A stretch of 11,721 nucleotides of DNA from Planctomycetota bacterium (GTDB lineage Bacteria; Planctomycetota; Phycisphaerae; WQYP01), in NCBI GenBank assembly GCA_021818565.1, contig JAKATV010000035.1:1-11721 (forward strand), read 5' to 3'. The notes under the pieces are model-generated. The model saw nothing but the letters and a program-made list of their open reading frames with translations. It made no database searches and was not told where the DNA came from. A program made the translations under genes and the position numbers. Shown in pieces: positions 1 through 8,051 of this stretch (positions are counted from its first letter, which is position 1; each line of letters opens with the position of its first letter).

Positions 1-3000
1 TAACACGCAAAAGGGTGACGGTTTGCTTTTAAATACCGCCAATACCAAGGCAATGGCCGTCATGGCCTTTTCGCCACCGGAAAGCAGGGAAATGGACTGC
101 AACTCTTTTCCGGGCGGGCGTGCCAGAATATCAATACCCGATTCCAATACATCTTCCGGGGTTTCAAGAACAATATCCGCTTTTCCGCCGCCAAAGAGCT
201 TGCGGAAAATCTCATGGAATTCTTTGCGTACGGCTTCAAACGTGTCAATAAAGCGCTGGCGGGAATCTTCGTTGATTTTTTCAATGAGTTCCTCCAACTG
301 CTTTTTAGCATCCAGAATGTCCGCAATTTGCGCGGATAGAAATTCCTGCCGCTTTTCCAATTCCGCCAATTCATTGACGGCGTCAAGATTTACATTGCCC
401 AACCGGGCCATCCGACCTTTAAGATCCGCAATTTCCGTGGTGATAGCCTCCCAGTTGGCCTCGGCCGGCGCTTGGTACCCCTGGTGGGCTTCTACCAGGT
501 TTACCTGCAATTCTTCGCCCGCCCGTTCTACCAGTGTTTCCAGTCGAACGCTGACTTCATTTTCCGCCAATGATAATTCATGTTCCTGTTGCCCCAGTTC
601 ATCTGCGCTGCGCATTACTTCTGCCACGGAATTATTGGTCTGGACGGCAGATTGCCGGATCGCCGCCAGACGGGTACTGTTTTCCGCGACATGATTTCTT
701 GCCTGACCACAGGTTTGTTCAAGGTCGGCCGCCGTTGCGGCCGCTCGTTGTCCGGCTTCCTCTGATTCTTTTATCCGCCGGTCCAGCGCGGAAATTTCCT
801 CACTGATATTCTGGGACTGCCGCAGAGTATCCTGATGATTCTGCCGGGCGGCTAAGAGTTCCCGCACGTGCGATGCCCGCTGCTCTTGAGTTTGGCCAAC
901 CACCACACGCAAGGCTGTGGCCTGCTCGGCCACCCGGGACAGTTCTTGCCGGTTATGCAGTACCTGCTGGTCTAATTGCTTCACGAGATTTTCAGCGGCC
1001 AACGACTTGGCTTCTAAATCCGCTGCTCGTGCGGTTAATACGGTGTGCTGTTGCGAACACTCCGCGGATTGCCGCGCAATTCCCGCCGCCTCCGCCTCTA
1101 AAATTGGAATTTCACCTTTTGTCCGATCGGCAAGCTGCTGGTTTTGCTGCCATGCCGCATTGGCCTGGGCGTGGCGTGTTTCAAGCGTCAACAACTGATC
1201 CCGCAGATTCTGCTGATCCGCCGCCAGTGCTTTACCATTCTGATCACACTGCCCGCTTTGTTCCGCCAGCGTATTAATTTCTTCCTCAAGGCCCCGCAAA
1301 TCCTCCGTCAGGCGGTTCAACTCGCCACGCCGGGTAATGGCACCAACTTTGCGAGATAAATCCCCGAGTTGAACCAGCCCGTCGCTTTGCACAACTTCGC
1401 CCCGGCGCGTGACGAAGCGATAGCTGCGAGCGCCGGCAGAGCGCAAACTCACAGCCTCCGCCAGAGTATCAACCAGAATCGTCCGGCCCAGCAGATGCAA
1501 GGCCGCGGATTTGTACTCCGGTGCATAGCGCACCCGATCAATTAAGCGCACAGCGGTGGAATTCTCCGGGATTTGCCAATTCCCATCTTCCCGGTAACCA
1601 GGCAGAGAATCCAGACAAATTGCGGTGATACGACCGGGTTGTTTACTCCAGGCATCGCTATCCGAAAGTAAATCGGAATTCTTTTCAATGACCAGCGCGT
1701 TCTGGAGTTCTCCAAGAGCCGCTTCGACGACGGGCGCGATTTCCAGATCCGCTTCAAATAATTCGCCTACCATGGCTTTAACGCAGGCGAATCCTTTGCC
1801 CGCGTCCCGCGCTTTGAGTACTTCACGCACCGCATCAGATACGCCTTCACGGCGGCGTTGCAAATCCTCCAAAACCGCTTGTCGACTTTGCAGGCCGCTG
1901 CGGGCTTCGCGTTTTTTTCCCAACTGGTTCAGCAGGTCAGAGAGCTTTTGATTATTAGCCTGCTGGTGTGAGCGTACGGTCTCCATGTGTGCTCTAAGCG
2001 TCTGAATTTGTGTGGCCAGTTCCTGTCTTTGCTGATGCAGAGCCTGGGATTGCTGCGCCAGTTCATCGATGCGTAATGTCAGTTGGCTTTTTTGTCCGGC
2101 AATTCGTTCCGCTTGTTTGCTTAAATTCTCCAATCTTACCTGGAGAGCATTGACCTGACTTTGCACGCGGGCGGATTCCCGAAGCAATTCAACCGCGCCC
2201 GATTTTTCCGCTTCAAGTTTATGATTCAACTCCGCGGTTTCCCGGGCTGCGGTCTGCTGAATATTCTGGGCTTGCGCCAATTCCCGTTGGCGATCTTCAA
2301 GTAATTGTTCTATTTTTGTTACATCGCCTTGGCGCTGTTGAATTAACGCGGCCAGTTCTTCCTGCCGCTGTTGCATTTCCTGACCGCGCCGGGTCATGGA
2401 TTGTTGTTGCTGGGCCAGTTCAAGGCCCTGTTGCTGGGCAAACTGGGACTGCTGAACCGCCGTTTGCCGCTGACTTTCCAGAGCGGATAATTCCCTTTCT
2501 GCTTCACGTACTGCCTGCTGCAATGCGTCAATTTCCAGTTGCATGTCCTGTTGCCGCCGGCGGAATTCATCGATCTGGCGTTTTTTTGCGGCCAGCGCAT
2601 CGGTCACATCGCTTCTCTGACTGCTGACTTCCGAAAGTCGCCGATGCAATTGATCATATTCATGTAAGCTGTGCATACGTCGCAGTTCATCGACGCGTGT
2701 GCTATATTCCTGATAACTCTTGGCTCTTCCCGCTTGCACTTTCACGCTGCGTAGTTGCCGTTCCACTTCCTGCAGCACCAACTGGGTTTGCGCCAGATTC
2801 TGATCCGTGCGCTCCAGGCGGCGCAGGGTTTCTTTTTTACGCGCTTTGAAGCGCGAGATGCCGGCCGCCTCTTCAAATATTTCACGACGGTCAATGTTAT
2901 TGGATTCCAGCAGGACGGAAATTTTCCCCTGCTCAATTAAGGAGTACGCGTCAACGCCAATGCCGGTATCCAGAAACATCTCCCGGATATCCTTGAGGCG

Positions 3001-3357
3001 AACCGTGCGGTTATTGACCAGATATTCCGAGGTGGCGTCCCGATAAAGCCGACGGGTGATTTTTACTTCGGGTTCTTCCACGGGCAATCGCCGGTCTTCA
3101 TTGCTAAATAGCAGCGAAACTTCCGCCATGCCCATGGGTTTGCGCGTGGACGAGCCGTTAAATATGACATCCAGCATGGCGTCGCCGCGCAGGCTTTTCG
3201 CGGACATTTCCCCCAAGACCCATTTAACAGCATCCATGACATTGGACTTGCCGCAGCCATTTGGACCGACAATTCCGGTTATGCCGTTATCAAACTTAAG
3301 GACCGTTGTATCCGCGAATGATTTAAACCCTGATAGTTCCAGCGAGAGCAGTTTCAT
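1..3357 (-). CDS. smc: Chromosome segregation ATPase SMC (C-terminus cut by window edge)
   Basis: Structural maintenance of chromosomes ATPase, the core of bacterial condensin, which organises and segregates the chromosome. The frame is open for 1119 codons from ATG at 3357 and leaves the window without a stop. Visible in order: N-terminal head with Walker A GPNGCGKSN (residues 31-39), SAKSLRG (52-58), Q-loop LIEQGKIS (140-147) and the family motif FEEAAGISRFKARKKE (161-176); a long Gln/Glu/Arg-rich coiled coil; a hinge at roughly 515-675; a second coiled coil; and the ABC signature LSGGEK (1092-1097). The window ends at FCVL, where the hydrophobic strand of Walker B should begin, so about 50-80 residues including the catalytic DE are missing. 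A GGAGGT Shine-Dalgarno lies at 3367-3372, about 9 nt before the start. Several long antisense and out-of-frame ORFs overlap it and are shadows. Family assignment is very secure. Confidence 0.97.
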   Translation of the reverse strand, partial: MKLLSLELSGFKSFADTTVLKFDNGITGIVGPNGCGKSNVMDAVKWVLGEMSAKSLRGDAMLDVIFNGSSTRKPMGMAEVSLLFSNEDRRLPVEEPEVKITRRLYRDATSEYLVNNRTVRLKDIREMFLDTGIGVDAYSLIEQGKISVLLESNNIDRREIFEEAAGISRFKARKKETLRRLERTDQNLAQTQLVLQEVERQLRSVKVQAGRAKSYQEYSTRVDELRRMHSLHEYDQLHRRLSEVSSQRSDVTDALAAKKRQIDEFRRRQQDMQLEIDALQQAVREAERELSALESQRQTAVQQSQFAQQQGLELAQQQQSMTRRGQEMQQRQEELAALIQQRQGDVTKIEQLLEDRQRELAQAQNIQQTAARETAELNHKLEAEKSGAVELLRESARVQSQVNALQVRLENLSKQAERIAGQKSQLTLRIDELAQQSQALHQQRQELATQIQTLRAHMETVRSHQQANNQKLSDLLNQLGKKREARSGLQSRQAVLEDLQRRREGVSDAVREVLKARDAGKGFACVKAMVGELFEADLEIAPVVEAALGELQNALVIEKNSDLLSDSDAWSKQPGRITAICLDSLPGYREDGNWQIPENSTAVRLIDRVRYAPEYKSAALHLLGRTILVDTLAEAVSLRSAGARSYRFVTRRGEVVQSDGLVQLGDLSRKVGAITRRGELNRLTEDLRGLEEEINTLAEQSGQCDQNGKALAADQQNLRDQLLTLETRHAQANAAWQQNQQLADRTKGEIPILEAEAAGIARQSAECSQQHTVLTARAADLEAKSLAAENLVKQLDQQVLHNRQELSRVAEQATALRVVVGQTQEQRASHVRELLAARQNHQDTLRQSQNISEEISALDRRIKESEEAGQRAAATAADLEQTCGQARNHVAENSTRLAAIRQSAVQTNNSVAEVMRSADELGQQEHELSLAENEVSVRLETLVERAGEELQVNLVEAHQGYQAPAEANWEAITTEIADLKGRMARLGNVNLDAVNELAELEKRQEFLSAQIADILDAKKQLEELIEKINEDSRQRFIDTFEAVRKEFHEIFRKLFGGGKADIVLETPEDVLESGIDILARPPGKELQSISLLSGGEKAMTAIALVLAVFKSKPSPFCVL

Positions 3358-3449
3358 GGCAGCCGGACCTCCGTGTCTTGCAAACGCACGATCCTGCATG
3401 GTTGACGTAATACGCCATTGCACACCAGCAGTAGTGCCATCGGCGCAAC

Positions 3450-3476
3450 AGTATACCCTATATGGCGAAATGGCAA
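3450..3476 (-). promoter_or_regulatory. Candidate smc promoter
   Basis: Read on the minus strand, TATACT (3450-3455) is a 5/6 match to the -10 consensus. TTGCCA (3471-3476) is a possible -35 box, but the spacer is only 15 bp, shorter than ideal. It would give a leader of roughly 85 nt before smc. The -35 box overlaps the TGGC(A/G)AA repeat cluster. This is a motif match only. Confidence 0.4.
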
Positions 3477-3485
3477 AATGGCATG
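3462..3485 (+). repeat. Three tandem 8-bp ATGGC-type repeats between divergent promoters
   Basis: Three abutting octamers, ATGGCGAA (3462-3469), ATGGCAAA (3470-3477) and ATGGCATG (3478-3485), share the ATGGC core. The 9-mer TGGCAAAAT at 3471-3479 recurs at 3500-3508, next to the plus-strand promoter. The cluster sits between the candidate smc promoter and the promoter of the toroid gene. It could be an operator array or chance; no regulator is evident nearby. Confidence 0.4.
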
Positions 3486-3499
3486 AGATTCCAAGCCTG

Positions 3500-3529
3500 T
3501 GGCAAAATTTCGGACTTTTCGGCTATAAT
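3500..3529 (+). promoter_or_regulatory. Sigma70-type promoter of the secreted toroid gene
   Basis: TATAAT at 3524-3529 is a perfect -10 box. The -35 is weak: TGGCAA at 3500-3505 with an 18-bp spacer matches TTGACA at only 3 of 6 positions and coincides with a copy of the TGGCAAAAT repeat, which could indicate activator dependence. Transcription would start near 3536. That is downstream of the in-frame GTG at 3532, so that GTG cannot be the start and ATG 3637 is favoured. Confidence 0.55.
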
Positions 3530-3621
3530 TCGTGAGGCATGTGAAGCTTGGTTTGGACGCATGCCAGAACACCAGTAATCTCCCGCCGGAAAGCCCAAGG
3601 TGGCGCTGCCAGAGGAAATTC

Positions 3622-3626
3622 AGGAG
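3622..3626 (+). promoter_or_regulatory. Shine-Dalgarno that fixes the start at 3637
   Basis: AGGAG lies 10 nt before ATG 3637. It is the only good ribosome binding site near the 5' end of this frame and is followed at once by a signal peptide, so the 35 extra codons back to GTG 3532 are not coding. Confidence 0.75.
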
Positions 3627-3636
3627 TTACCAAGAT

Positions 3637-5973
3637 ATGCTTTCCCCAAAACTTAAAATTTCATGGGTGTTTGCTGTAATATGTGTCGCAGCGAGTACGC
3701 CGCTGCCCGTGGCCCAAGCGGCGGGTGCCGTGTCAAGCTCTAAGGTGATCTCGGCCATTAAACGGGGTGTTAGTTATCTGCTCTCGCAGCGCAATCCCAA
3801 AACATTCTGGGAACAAGGGGCACGCTCCGGTTCGCAGGAATATTTGGGTGAAACGGCGCTGGTGGTTGAGTCTTTGCTGGATGTTGAGCAGAGTTTAAAA
3901 CTTGGACGATTGTATATTTTCAAATCTCCGATGAAACAGTCGATTGCGTTTCTGGTGTCGCATCGCAACAATACAACCTACGCCGCATCGTTCCAGGCTA
4001 ATGCACTCGCCCTATTGCCGCGGCGTGAGGCCTACAATGCGACACTGCGCTGGGATGCCAATTACCTGTTTCGCAGTATGCACCAAGGCGGCGGATATGC
4101 CTATGCCTGGGGTACACCAGCCTATGATAAACGGTTTCCCACCGGAGAAGCGGACTGGTGCGATAACTCGAACACACAATATGGGGTGTTAGGAATGTGG
4201 GCCGCAGCGCACACCGGGCTGCCAATTCCCGCCCGTTATTGGCTTGAAGCGGCGTCGCATTGGCGGCGCGGCCAATTCATCAATGGATCCTGGGGGTACG
4301 CTGGTCAGGCGCAAACTCCTTCTATGACCGCCCAACTGCCGGGCCGCATGATGACCTTTACTCCCGCCGGTGTGGCCAGCCTGCTGATCAGTGATGAATT
4401 TGTCGGGGCGCGACATGTTGGAATTCATCCCGTTGTGGATCGCAATGTTCTGGCAGGCCTGAATTGGATCAATAAGAACTTTGATCCAAACATAACTGAC
4501 CAATATGCCATGTACTGTTATGAACGCGTGGGTCTGGCCTCGGGCCTGCAATATTTTGGCGGCCATAACTGGTACAATGATTATGTAAAAACGCTTCTGG
4601 CTAAGCAGCATTCTGATGGCTCGTGGACCCCTCATTTTGTCACGTACTTTAATCCGAATCCAAAAATTTCAGCTCCGAATAACAGCTTTGCTTCGGTTAT
4701 CGCGACAGCGTACGCATTATTGATTCTGGATCGCGGCTTAAATCCGGTGTTCATGAACAAGCTGCAATATAACAAGAGTTTCTATGGCCCATGGAACACG
4801 CGACAGCGGGATGTTGCCAATATCACATCCTGGATCAGCACGAGCACTGAAACGCCGTTGAATTGGCAAGTGGTAAATTTCAACTCGCCGGTAAGCAATT
4901 GGCTTAATTGTCCGATCCTGATCATCACTGGGCATGACGATCCTAAATTTAGCACCCCACAAATCGCCGAGTTGCGGGCCTATATCAATGCCGGTGGCAT
5001 GGTATTTTGTTCCTGTGACGGCTCTTCGCTGAAATTTCAACGGGCCATGCTGAAATATGGCCGGGAAGTTATGAATAACAAATATGAATTTCATCGTCTG
5101 ACGACGAAAAGCATGCTGTTGACCATGCAGCCGTGGTATCACATGTATTTTAACATGCTGGCGATATCCAATGGCGTGCGGGATGTGTGGGTGATTAGTC
5201 CGGAGGATATGGGAGCGGTGTGGGAACGCAGAGCTTTTGCGCAAAAGAAATATTGGGAATTTCCGATGAATCTGTATTTATACGCCACCGGTAAGGGATA
5301 CCTCGCAGACCGATTGCATTCACCGGTGGTACCGACGACTGCGGCCGCGCCGGCCCGTACAATTGAAGTGGGGCGGTTGAAATATAACGGTAATTGGAAT
5401 CCGGAGCCGGGGGCTTGGCCTCGGATGGCCTTATTGGCCCATGCCAACGCCCAAACACAAATCAATATTTCTAACGTTACCGCCGCCAAACTCAATGCCC
5501 GTAAGTTACCCCTGCTGGATATGACGGGTACAGGAAAATTTGCCTTCACGGCCGCGCAGGTTGCGGCATTGCGGAAATATCTCAATCACGGCGGCATGTT
5601 ATTTGGCGACGCGGCAGGAGGTCACCAGCAGTTTACGGATTCGTTTTCCAAATTGGCACTGCAGTTGTATCCGAAAGCTGTGCTAAGTAAATTACCGCAA
5701 AGCTGCTCAATTTATCGCGGTACGATGCCCGGCGGCACGGATATTAAACACGTGCGCTATCGGCGCTATTACATGGACGTGTACGGTGCAAAAAATAAAC
5801 CGGAGTTGTTGGGCATTAAACGCGCCGGAAGGTGGGTGTTGGTCTTTTCACCCGATGATGTAACATCCGGCCTGCTGGGCGTAAAAACGTGGGGAATATC
5901 GGGCTATACGCCGCATTCGGCGGTAGCTCTGGCAACCAATGTAATCGAGTATGCCGTTAAACACGCCCCGTAA
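3637..5973 (+). CDS. Secreted alpha/alpha-toroid protein with two DUF4159-like modules
   Basis: A 778-residue exported protein of unknown function. Residues 1-28 are a signal peptide: basic start, hydrophobic core WVFAVICVAAS, and an AQA|A type I cleavage site. Residues ~35-375 look like prenyltransferase/squalene-cyclase repeats of an alpha/alpha toroid, with QW-like motifs GQFINGSW (212-219) and QHSDGSW (324-330) and the block DNSNTQYGVLGMWAA (176-190). The DxDD catalytic motif of squalene-hopene cyclases was not found in the toroid, so a cyclase is unlikely. Two related modules follow, at ~405-560 and ~575-775. CPILIITGHDD...AELRAYINAGGMVF (425-457) aligns with LPLLDMTGTGK...AALRKYLNHGGMLF (624-656), which resembles DUF4159, a class I amidotransferase-like fold. 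The toroid-plus-DUF4159 architecture is, as I recall it, frequent in Planctomycetota. It is transcribed alone, divergent from smc, and ends 5 bp from the convergent nucleosidase gene. The domain call is from motif memory, not a search. Confidence 0.85.
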   Translation: MLSPKLKISWVFAVICVAASTPLPVAQAAGAVSSSKVISAIKRGVSYLLSQRNPKTFWEQGARSGSQEYLGETALVVESLLDVEQSLKLGRLYIFKSPMKQSIAFLVSHRNNTTYAASFQANALALLPRREAYNATLRWDANYLFRSMHQGGGYAYAWGTPAYDKRFPTGEADWCDNSNTQYGVLGMWAAAHTGLPIPARYWLEAASHWRRGQFINGSWGYAGQAQTPSMTAQLPGRMMTFTPAGVASLLISDEFVGARHVGIHPVVDRNVLAGLNWINKNFDPNITDQYAMYCYERVGLASGLQYFGGHNWYNDYVKTLLAKQHSDGSWTPHFVTYFNPNPKISAPNNSFASVIATAYALLILDRGLNPVFMNKLQYNKSFYGPWNTRQRDVANITSWISTSTETPLNWQVVNFNSPVSNWLNCPILIITGHDDPKFSTPQIAELRAYINAGGMVFCSCDGSSLKFQRAMLKYGREVMNNKYEFHRLTTKSMLLTMQPWYHMYFNMLAISNGVRDVWVISPEDMGAVWERRAFAQKKYWEFPMNLYLYATGKGYLADRLHSPVVPTTAAAPARTIEVGRLKYNGNWNPEPGAWPRMALLAHANAQTQINISNVTAAKLNARKLPLLDMTGTGKFAFTAAQVAALRKYLNHGGMLFGDAAGGHQQFTDSFSKLALQLYPKAVLSKLPQSCSIYRGTMPGGTDIKHVRYRRYYMDVYGAKNKPELLGIKRAGRWVLVFSPDDVTSGLLGVKTWGISGYTPHSAVALATNVIEYAVKHAP

Positions 5974-5978
5974 TATCT

Positions 5979-6713
5979 TTATTGGAATGGCCAGCCGCTG
6001 CGGATAACGGCTCCAATGGCGTCGGACAGGTGCTTGGTTGCGGACTGCGTGTTTCGCCCCAGACGGATAAGCTGCGGAATAAGCATTGGTTTTCTGGCCA
6101 GGCTTAATGTCAGGTCCCATGGCCGTACAGTTCCCGAACCATCCACAAAATGTATTACTTGTGAAGAAACATTTTCAAAGGCCGTATCGCTGATCGCCCG
6201 AATCCCCAGCCATGGTACCTTTCGCCGGTCCGCAAGTTGCCGGGTATAGGAATTCTCCATATCTACAGCAATGGCTTTGGTATCCTTGTAAAGTTGTTTC
6301 TTGGCTCTCACGGAGCCGACCAATTCCTTGGCGGTATAAATAGGGCCAATGCGCACGGGCCGCTGACTGGACATCGCGTTCATGAATTCCGCCACACGCT
6401 CGGCGTCGGTGGAACTTGTATCAATAACCAGATCTCCAATCGCCAAGTCCGGTGCCAACGCCCCGGCTACCCCGGCGACAATAACCCCGGCCACGCGATG
6501 ATGCGCATACCGAGGCAGTACCTCGCGCAGGCGTGTGCCGCGCATTCCGATACTCTCAACCTTAATTGTGTCATAAGAATTGGACCGCGCTACGGACGGG
6601 CAATCATGCGTCCAGCGGTCTACCGCGGATTGCACAGCTTCTGTTTCGGGTTTTAAGGCCGCGAACATCAGCAACACTTTCGAATCACAAATTGTTTGAG
6701 TCTGCGTATTCAT
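5979..6713 (-). CDS. Nucleoside phosphorylase / MTA-SAH nucleosidase superfamily protein
   Basis: A 244-residue cytosolic protein of the PNP/UDP phosphorylase superfamily, which cleaves N-glycosidic bonds of nucleosides by phosphorolysis or hydrolysis. Diagnostic segments are VAGVIVAGVAGALAPDLAIGD (a central strand plus the GxAGxL...GD motif), AVDMEN (~149-154; the AVEMEG-type ribose-binding motif) and RAISDTA (~172-178), whose Asp is the usual general acid. The layout recalls MTA/SAH nucleosidases and the hopanoid-associated phosphorylase HpnG, but substrate cannot be assigned. Start: ATG at 6713 is directly preceded by an in-frame GTG (6716). Neither has a clear Shine-Dalgarno, so the choice between 244 and 245 residues is open. 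It lies 93 bp after the 146-residue CxxC gene and converges on the toroid gene, with 5 bp between stops and no room for a separate terminator. Confidence 0.82.
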   Translation of the reverse strand: MNTQTQTICDSKVLLMFAALKPETEAVQSAVDRWTHDCPSVARSNSYDTIKVESIGMRGTRLREVLPRYAHHRVAGVIVAGVAGALAPDLAIGDLVIDTSSTDAERVAEFMNAMSSQRPVRIGPIYTAKELVGSVRAKKQLYKDTKAIAVDMENSYTRQLADRRKVPWLGIRAISDTAFENVSSQVIHFVDGSGTVRPWDLTLSLARKPMLIPQLIRLGRNTQSATKHLSDAIGAVIRSGWPFQ

Positions 6714-6734
6714 CACGAGTTACTATCGGACAAA

Positions 6735-6750
6735 CGCCCGAACCAGGGCG
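6735..6750. terminator. Weak hairpin between the CxxC gene and the nucleosidase gene
   Basis: CGCCC (6735-6739) and GGGCG (6746-6750) form a 5-bp GC stem with a 6-nt loop. On the minus strand only TTT follows, so it would be a poor terminator for the CxxC gene. On the plus strand a run of seven T follows after 6 nt, but no plus-strand gene ends here. The adjacent A/T-rich run (6752-6773) might instead be an upstream promoter element for the nucleosidase gene. Confidence 0.25.
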
Positions 6751-6806
6751 CAATAATTTTTTTAAAAATTTAGTTATGCGACGCTAGACGCGTCCAGACG
6801 CTCCGA

Positions 6807-7247
6807 TTAAAGCCTGTCATCGGCCGGAGCATATAAGCGCGGGTGCGGCTGCATACGTGTACGAACGCATTTGCCGCACATATAAAAGCGAATCGGAGAA
6901 GGATAATCAATGTTATCGGCATCATCTCCCTGCACCCATTGTCGGCAAAATACATTATGCGCTCCGCACAGCGCACAGTGCGTGGGGCCGCCGCCGCTTT
7001 TATCCACCAGTAAATCACTGAGGCGTGGATATTTTGTCAATTCCCCCACACCATCCGCCGGTCTAATTTCAAAGCTCACATGTCTCTGTTTGAGCCAATG
7101 CGATATATGCTGCACGTCAGACGCATCACAATAGCACGTCCACGAGCTGTTTCTGGGACCTTCACGAAAAAAGCCCATGTCTTCCAGCCGCTCCTGTGCG
7201 ACGGGATCAAGCCAATGCTTTACCTTTATTACCAGCCGTTCAACCAT
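6807..7247 (-). CDS. Unrecognised 146-residue protein with paired CxxC motifs
   Basis: I do not recognise this family. The N-terminal half (1-75) is mixed alpha/beta, beginning MVERLVIKVKHWLDP, and contains WTCYC (36-40). The C-terminal half carries HCALC (90-94) and, 29 residues on, CGKC (124-127), a spacing compatible with a zinc ribbon. C101 lies between the pairs. There is no signal peptide or membrane segment, so it is probably cytosolic, and a zinc-stabilised nucleic-acid or protein-binding role is possible but unproven. ATG 7247 has only a weak upstream GGAT. The start is 25 bp past the end of the T tract terminating the pseudopilin gene, so expression depends on readthrough or on a promoter overlapping the terminator. 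Codon use and composition look like the neighbours. Confidence 0.72.
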   Translation of the reverse strand: MVERLVIKVKHWLDPVAQERLEDMGFFREGPRNSSWTCYCDASDVQHISHWLKQRHVSFEIRPADGVGELTKYPRLSDLLVDKSGGGPTHCALCGAHNVFCRQWVQGDDADNIDYPSPIRFYMCGKCVRTRMQPHPRLYAPADDRL

Positions 7248-7272
7248 AATTAATATCCATACCGCATGACTG

Positions 7273-7296
7273 AAAAAAAAGAAAGCGCAACGCGCT
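7273..7296 (-). terminator. Intrinsic terminator of the B12-riboswitch operon
   Basis: On the minus strand AGCGC (7292-7296), loop GTT and GCGCT (7284-7288) form a short GC-rich hairpin. It is followed at once by TTC and a run of eight T (7273-7280). It begins 9 nt after the stop codon of the pseudopilin gene. The 5-bp stem is short, so termination may be partial, allowing some readthrough into the CxxC gene. Confidence 0.7.
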
Positions 7297-7304
7297 GGTG
7301 CCGG

Positions 7305-8051
7305 TCATGGCGGATTGGTTTGATATGCCGAATTATCGGCGGACAAAAATCCCGTGCCGGCACCTACGGGAACAGCGGTGGGCTGGGTCACGGTAAACCG
7401 ATGAAATTGCGTCGCGGCATGGCCGTCGCAGTAGACAACATTGGTCCCTCCAAGATGCCGAAATGCCTGTGTGCCCGCGGCACGCTCGGCGTCGCTGACG
7501 AAATCGGCACCCGGTGGGACCGGGTTCAATCGCACGGGTGAACGCATAAAATAGTTGATTCCATTGTAGTATCCACCATCGCCAAATAAAGCGCACACAG
7601 CCGGGGTAGACACTGCCGTAACCGCTGCCGGCGGCATCATCTTTCCGCCGGGATCTTCCAAGGCCCCGTGGCCGATGTAACTGGTATTGTAGTTGTATCC
7701 CAGGCAAATCTGGCCGGCTGCGGGAGTTTGACTTACCGCCGGGCAGACCATGACCTCCAGATTGGTGGTCTGGCCCATCCATAAAATCCCCGGTGCATAC
7801 TTGCCGTTCTGAACATTAAACGCCCAGTTCAACACATTGCCGCTACCGTAATAAGCCGGTGGGTAATAGCCTTTATTCTCCGAGGTGTATACGTCGGCCA
7901 TGAGGCCAAGCTGGCGGAGATTGTTCAGGCAAACCGTGCTTTGCGCGGCTTGCTGGGCCATCGCCAGAGCGGGCAACAATACAGCAATCAGTACCGCGAT
8001 GATGGCCGTGACTACCAGCAGTTCCAGCAGAGAAAAGCCCTTGCGCTTCAT
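7305..8051 (-). CDS. Type II pseudopilin-like protein with H-X9-DG motif
   Basis: A 248-residue protein with a class III (prepilin) signal: MKRKG|FSLLE, in which prepilin peptidase would cut after G5 and methylate F6. E10 is the conserved Glu5 of the mature protein, and a hydrophobic helix runs to about residue 30. The helix continues into CLNNLRQLGLMADVY, typical of the planctomycete/verrucomicrobial pseudopilin-like family often labelled DUF1559. Near the C-terminus H199 is separated from D209-G210 by exactly nine residues (RHLGGTNVVYCDG), matching the H-X9-DG processing-associated signature. Such proteins are placed at the inner membrane or in type II secretion-like pseudopili; their precise role is unknown. 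A strong GGAGGA (8058-8063) lies 6 nt before the ATG. The ATG overlaps the TGA of the upstream PEP-CTERM gene as ATGA, indicating translational coupling under the same B12 riboswitch. Confidence 0.93.
   Translation of the reverse strand: MKRKGFSLLELLVVTAIIAVLIAVLLPALAMAQQAAQSTVCLNNLRQLGLMADVYTSENKGYYPPAYYGSGNVLNWAFNVQNGKYAPGILWMGQTTNLEVMVCPAVSQTPAAGQICLGYNYNTSYIGHGALEDPGGKMMPPAAVTAVSTPAVCALFGDGGYYNGINYFMRSPVRLNPVPPGADFVSDAERAAGTQAFRHLGGTNVVYCDGHAATQFHRFTVTQPTAVPVGAGTGFLSADNSAYQTNPP

Noticed and set aside
23..694. 223-codon plus-strand open frame, and other long plus-strand frames up to 3535
   Set aside because: All lie antisense to the continuous smc frame; their Ser/Arg-rich or Pro/Leu-rich translations are typical shadows and none has a good ribosome binding site or a recognisable motif.
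3462..3508. Repeat cluster as a CRISPR array
   Set aside because: Units are only 8-9 bp, abutting, with no spacers and no cas genes nearby.
3532..3636. 35-codon N-terminal extension of the toroid gene from GTG 3532
   Set aside because: A perfect TATAAT at 3524-3529 would start transcription after this GTG, and the Shine-Dalgarno and signal peptide both point to ATG 3637.
4189..5585. Three minus-strand frames of 148-168 codons inside the toroid gene
   Set aside because: Antisense to a well-supported coding frame, His/Arg-rich composition, no motifs.
3637..5973. Squalene-hopene cyclase, with the neighbouring nucleosidase as HpnG, forming a hopanoid locus
   Set aside because: The toroid has a secretion signal, I could not find the DxDD catalytic motif in it, and its C-terminal half is DUF4159-like; similarity to cyclases is only in fold-level QW-like repeats.
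6777..6802. GACGC repeated three times around a GACGCGTC palindrome
   Set aside because: Very short units next to the stop of the CxxC gene; expected by chance at this composition and not forming a convincing hairpin.
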